From assembly GCF_019710575.1 (NCBI RefSeq), contig NZ_JAHWFK010000013.1, positions 482,948 through 546,947 of the forward strand: 64,000 nucleotides of DNA, read 5' to 3'. Each line of letters starts with the position of its first letter. Position 1 is the first letter of the stretch. The notes under the pieces are model-generated. The model had not been told where the DNA came from, ran no database searches, and saw nothing but the letters and a program-made list of their open reading frames with translations. The translations under genes were made by a program, and so were the position numbers. Below are positions 63,008 to 64,000 of this stretch, piece after piece. This DNA comes from Paractinoplanes polyasparticus. Lineage in GTDB: Bacteria > Actinomycetota > Actinomycetes > Mycobacteriales > Micromonosporaceae.

Positions 63008-63035
63008 GGGGACTTTCTATCAGGAGCGCGGAGAT

Positions 63036-63458
63036 TCAGCCCGGGAAGCTCGCCCAGACGTGCTTGGTCGAGCCCGTCCGGTACCAGCCGACGTCGATGG
63101 CGAACGTCTTCGTGAGCTGGAGTCCCAACCCGCCGGCGCCCAGCGGACGACCCCGGTCGAGCTCCGGGAGCGTTCCCAGATCGTGATCCGCCACGTCGAG
63201 GATGAGGTGGTCGTCCTCGCGGAGGAGCCGCACCTCGGTCGGCGGCAGACCGTGCCGCAGGGCGTTGGTCGCCAGCTCGGTCGCGACGACCGCCATCTTG
63301 TCGAAGAGGTCGTCGACCTCATCGGTGTGCGTCTGGATGGCCTCGCGCAACGCCGCCCGCAGGCTGCGCAGTTCACCGAAGGTGCCGAGCTTCCAACAGC
63401 GCAGCTCGGCCGCCGCGGGATGAGGAGCCGAGGCACGCAAAGCAGACATGATGTCCAT
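63036..63458 (-). CDS. Anti-sigma factor serine kinase (RsbW/SpoIIAB-like)
   Basis: A 140-residue GHKL ATPase: N-box ATELATNALRHG near 60, G1 LDVADHDLG near 89 and G2-like GAGGLGLQLTKTF near 110. It should phosphorylate the STAS protein encoded next and bind the sigma factor encoded divergently. ATG 63458 follows GGGAAAG; ATG 63449 is possible. Confidence 0.9.
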   Translation of the reverse strand: MDIMSALRASAPHPAAAELRCWKLGTFGELRSLRAALREAIQTHTDEVDDLFDKMAVVATELATNALRHGLPPTEVRLLREDDHLILDVADHDLGTLPELDRGRPLGAGGLGLQLTKTFAIDVGWYRTGSTKHVWASFPG

Positions 63459-63788
63459 CTTTCCCGGTCCGACGTGTTTGACACTGGCCCGTGCGGGTCA
63501 CCACAACAACCGTACGGACTAATCCCCGATGCACTCGATCCAGGGCTCTCGATCCCCCGGCAAGATCCGCTACGTATATTTGCTATCACGCAAAGTAATT
63601 CATACTTTCGGCTAGTCTTCCTTGGACTTGTCGGCTAGGTTGGTCATATCCGAACGGCCTAGTTGTGACCGGCTGACGGAGATCTCATCGATCGTCGTCG
63701 ACCAGTAGATAGGGACACCCGACCGACCCGGGCCCTCGCTTCCGAGCAGGGCCGGCTCTCCGGACAGGTGCCAGGGAGGACCACCGAC
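63459..63788. other. 330-bp divergent control region of the sigma-factor module
   Basis: No gene. A SigB/F-like element GTTT (63476-63479), 15 bases, GGGTCA (63495-63500) faces the sigma gene. TTGGAC at about 63623 with CATATC 17 bases on is a weak housekeeping-type promoter. AAAGTA-ATTCA-TACTTT (63592-63608) is an inverted repeat in a small AT-rich patch. Confidence 0.45.
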
Positions 63789-64000
63789 ATGACCGTCACC
63801 GAGACCACCACGAGCGTCGAAGCCGACGCCGTCACGGTCGCCGCCAGCGCGCCCATCGACAGCGCCGCCGAGCTGCTGAACGCGATGGCCGCGATGCCCG
63901 CCGGTCACCCCTCACGCGCCTCACTGCGCGACCGGGCGATCGAGGCGTGGCTGCCGCTGGCCCGCCACCTCGCCCACCGCTACTCCGGCCGCGGCGAGCC
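63789..64000 (+). CDS. SigB/SigF-type RNA polymerase sigma factor (partial)
   Basis: The first 70 codons. After a 25-residue variable Thr/Val-rich lead comes AAELLNAMAAMPAGHPSRAS and AWLPLARHLAHRYSGRGEP, the beginning of region 2 in the SigB/F/G group. The right edge cuts the gene. The divergent kinase and STAS genes complete a partner-switching module for a stress or development regulon. GGGAGG lies upstream of ATG 63789. Confidence 0.85.
   Translation, partial: MTVTETTTSVEADAVTVAASAPIDSAAELLNAMAAMPAGHPSRASLRDRAIEAWLPLARHLAHRYSGRGE

Noticed and set aside
63612..63908. Minus-strand 98-codon frame near the sigma gene
   Set aside because: It overlaps the sigma-factor start, has poor codon bias outside that overlap and no ribosome binding site.

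Overview
The window is high-GC DNA packed with short intergenic gaps, ATGA/GTGA stop-start overlaps, GTG and TTG starts, Tat-type secreted proteins and partner-switching sigma-factor genes. This fits a filamentous actinomycete, most likely Micromonosporaceae (Actinoplanes or a relative). The genus is inferred from gene content and codon bias; no rRNA or other taxonomic marker is present. I saw no tRNA, rRNA, CRISPR array, insertion sequence or phage module.

Layout. 1-12.7 kb holds a partial two-component pair, a nucleotide-sugar epimerase, a secreted GH87-like glucanase, a lipoprotein, two tandem CehA/McbA-type PHP hydrolases, an EAL-HDOD protein, an ECF42-type sigma factor with its DGPF partner, a LacI regulator and a membrane protein that looks like a histidine kinase stripped of its catalytic parts. 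12.8-16.0 kb is an S-adenosylhomocysteine riboswitch, ahcY and a cation/proton antiporter. 16.2-19.3 kb is a TetR-controlled ABC exporter. 19.4-23.5 kb holds a NUDIX hydrolase, two coupled secreted proteins, rsgA and a DUF1707 protein.

23.5-42.0 kb is an L-rhamnose regulon split into two arms. The minus arm carries the fused aldolase/dehydrogenase, rhaB, lutABC and an extra sugar-isomerase-like gene. The plus arm carries an ABC importer, rhaM and rhaI, with a divergent LacI repressor. Together they would take L-rhamnose to rhamnulose-1-phosphate, DHAP plus L-lactaldehyde, L-lactate and pyruvate. GAAACGTTTC-type operators flank both main promoters. Between the arms is a four-gene operon of small Roadblock/LC7-like proteins with no GTPase, preceded by a tandemly duplicated 35-bp hairpin. 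This is the best candidate in the window for an undescribed system.

42.0-47.2 kb holds an EEP-family hydrolase, a small membrane protein and a second sugar ABC importer with a divergent LacI regulator. 47.2-48.3 kb has a six-unit array with a 23-bp period in front of a DUF4143 gene that has lost its ATPase half. 48.3-58.6 kb holds a TetR/hydrolase pair, a large F5/8C plus beta-helix secreted protein, a phosphodiesterase, an SF1 helicase with a degenerate C-terminal nuclease, a royal-jelly-like protein and glyA. 58.7-64 kb holds a second antiporter, a secreted intradiol dioxygenase, an ArsB/NhaD-like permease, STAS and anti-sigma kinase genes and the start of a SigB/F-type sigma factor. A 113-bp structured repeat occurs twice, at about 16.1 and 57.0 kb, in opposite orientations.
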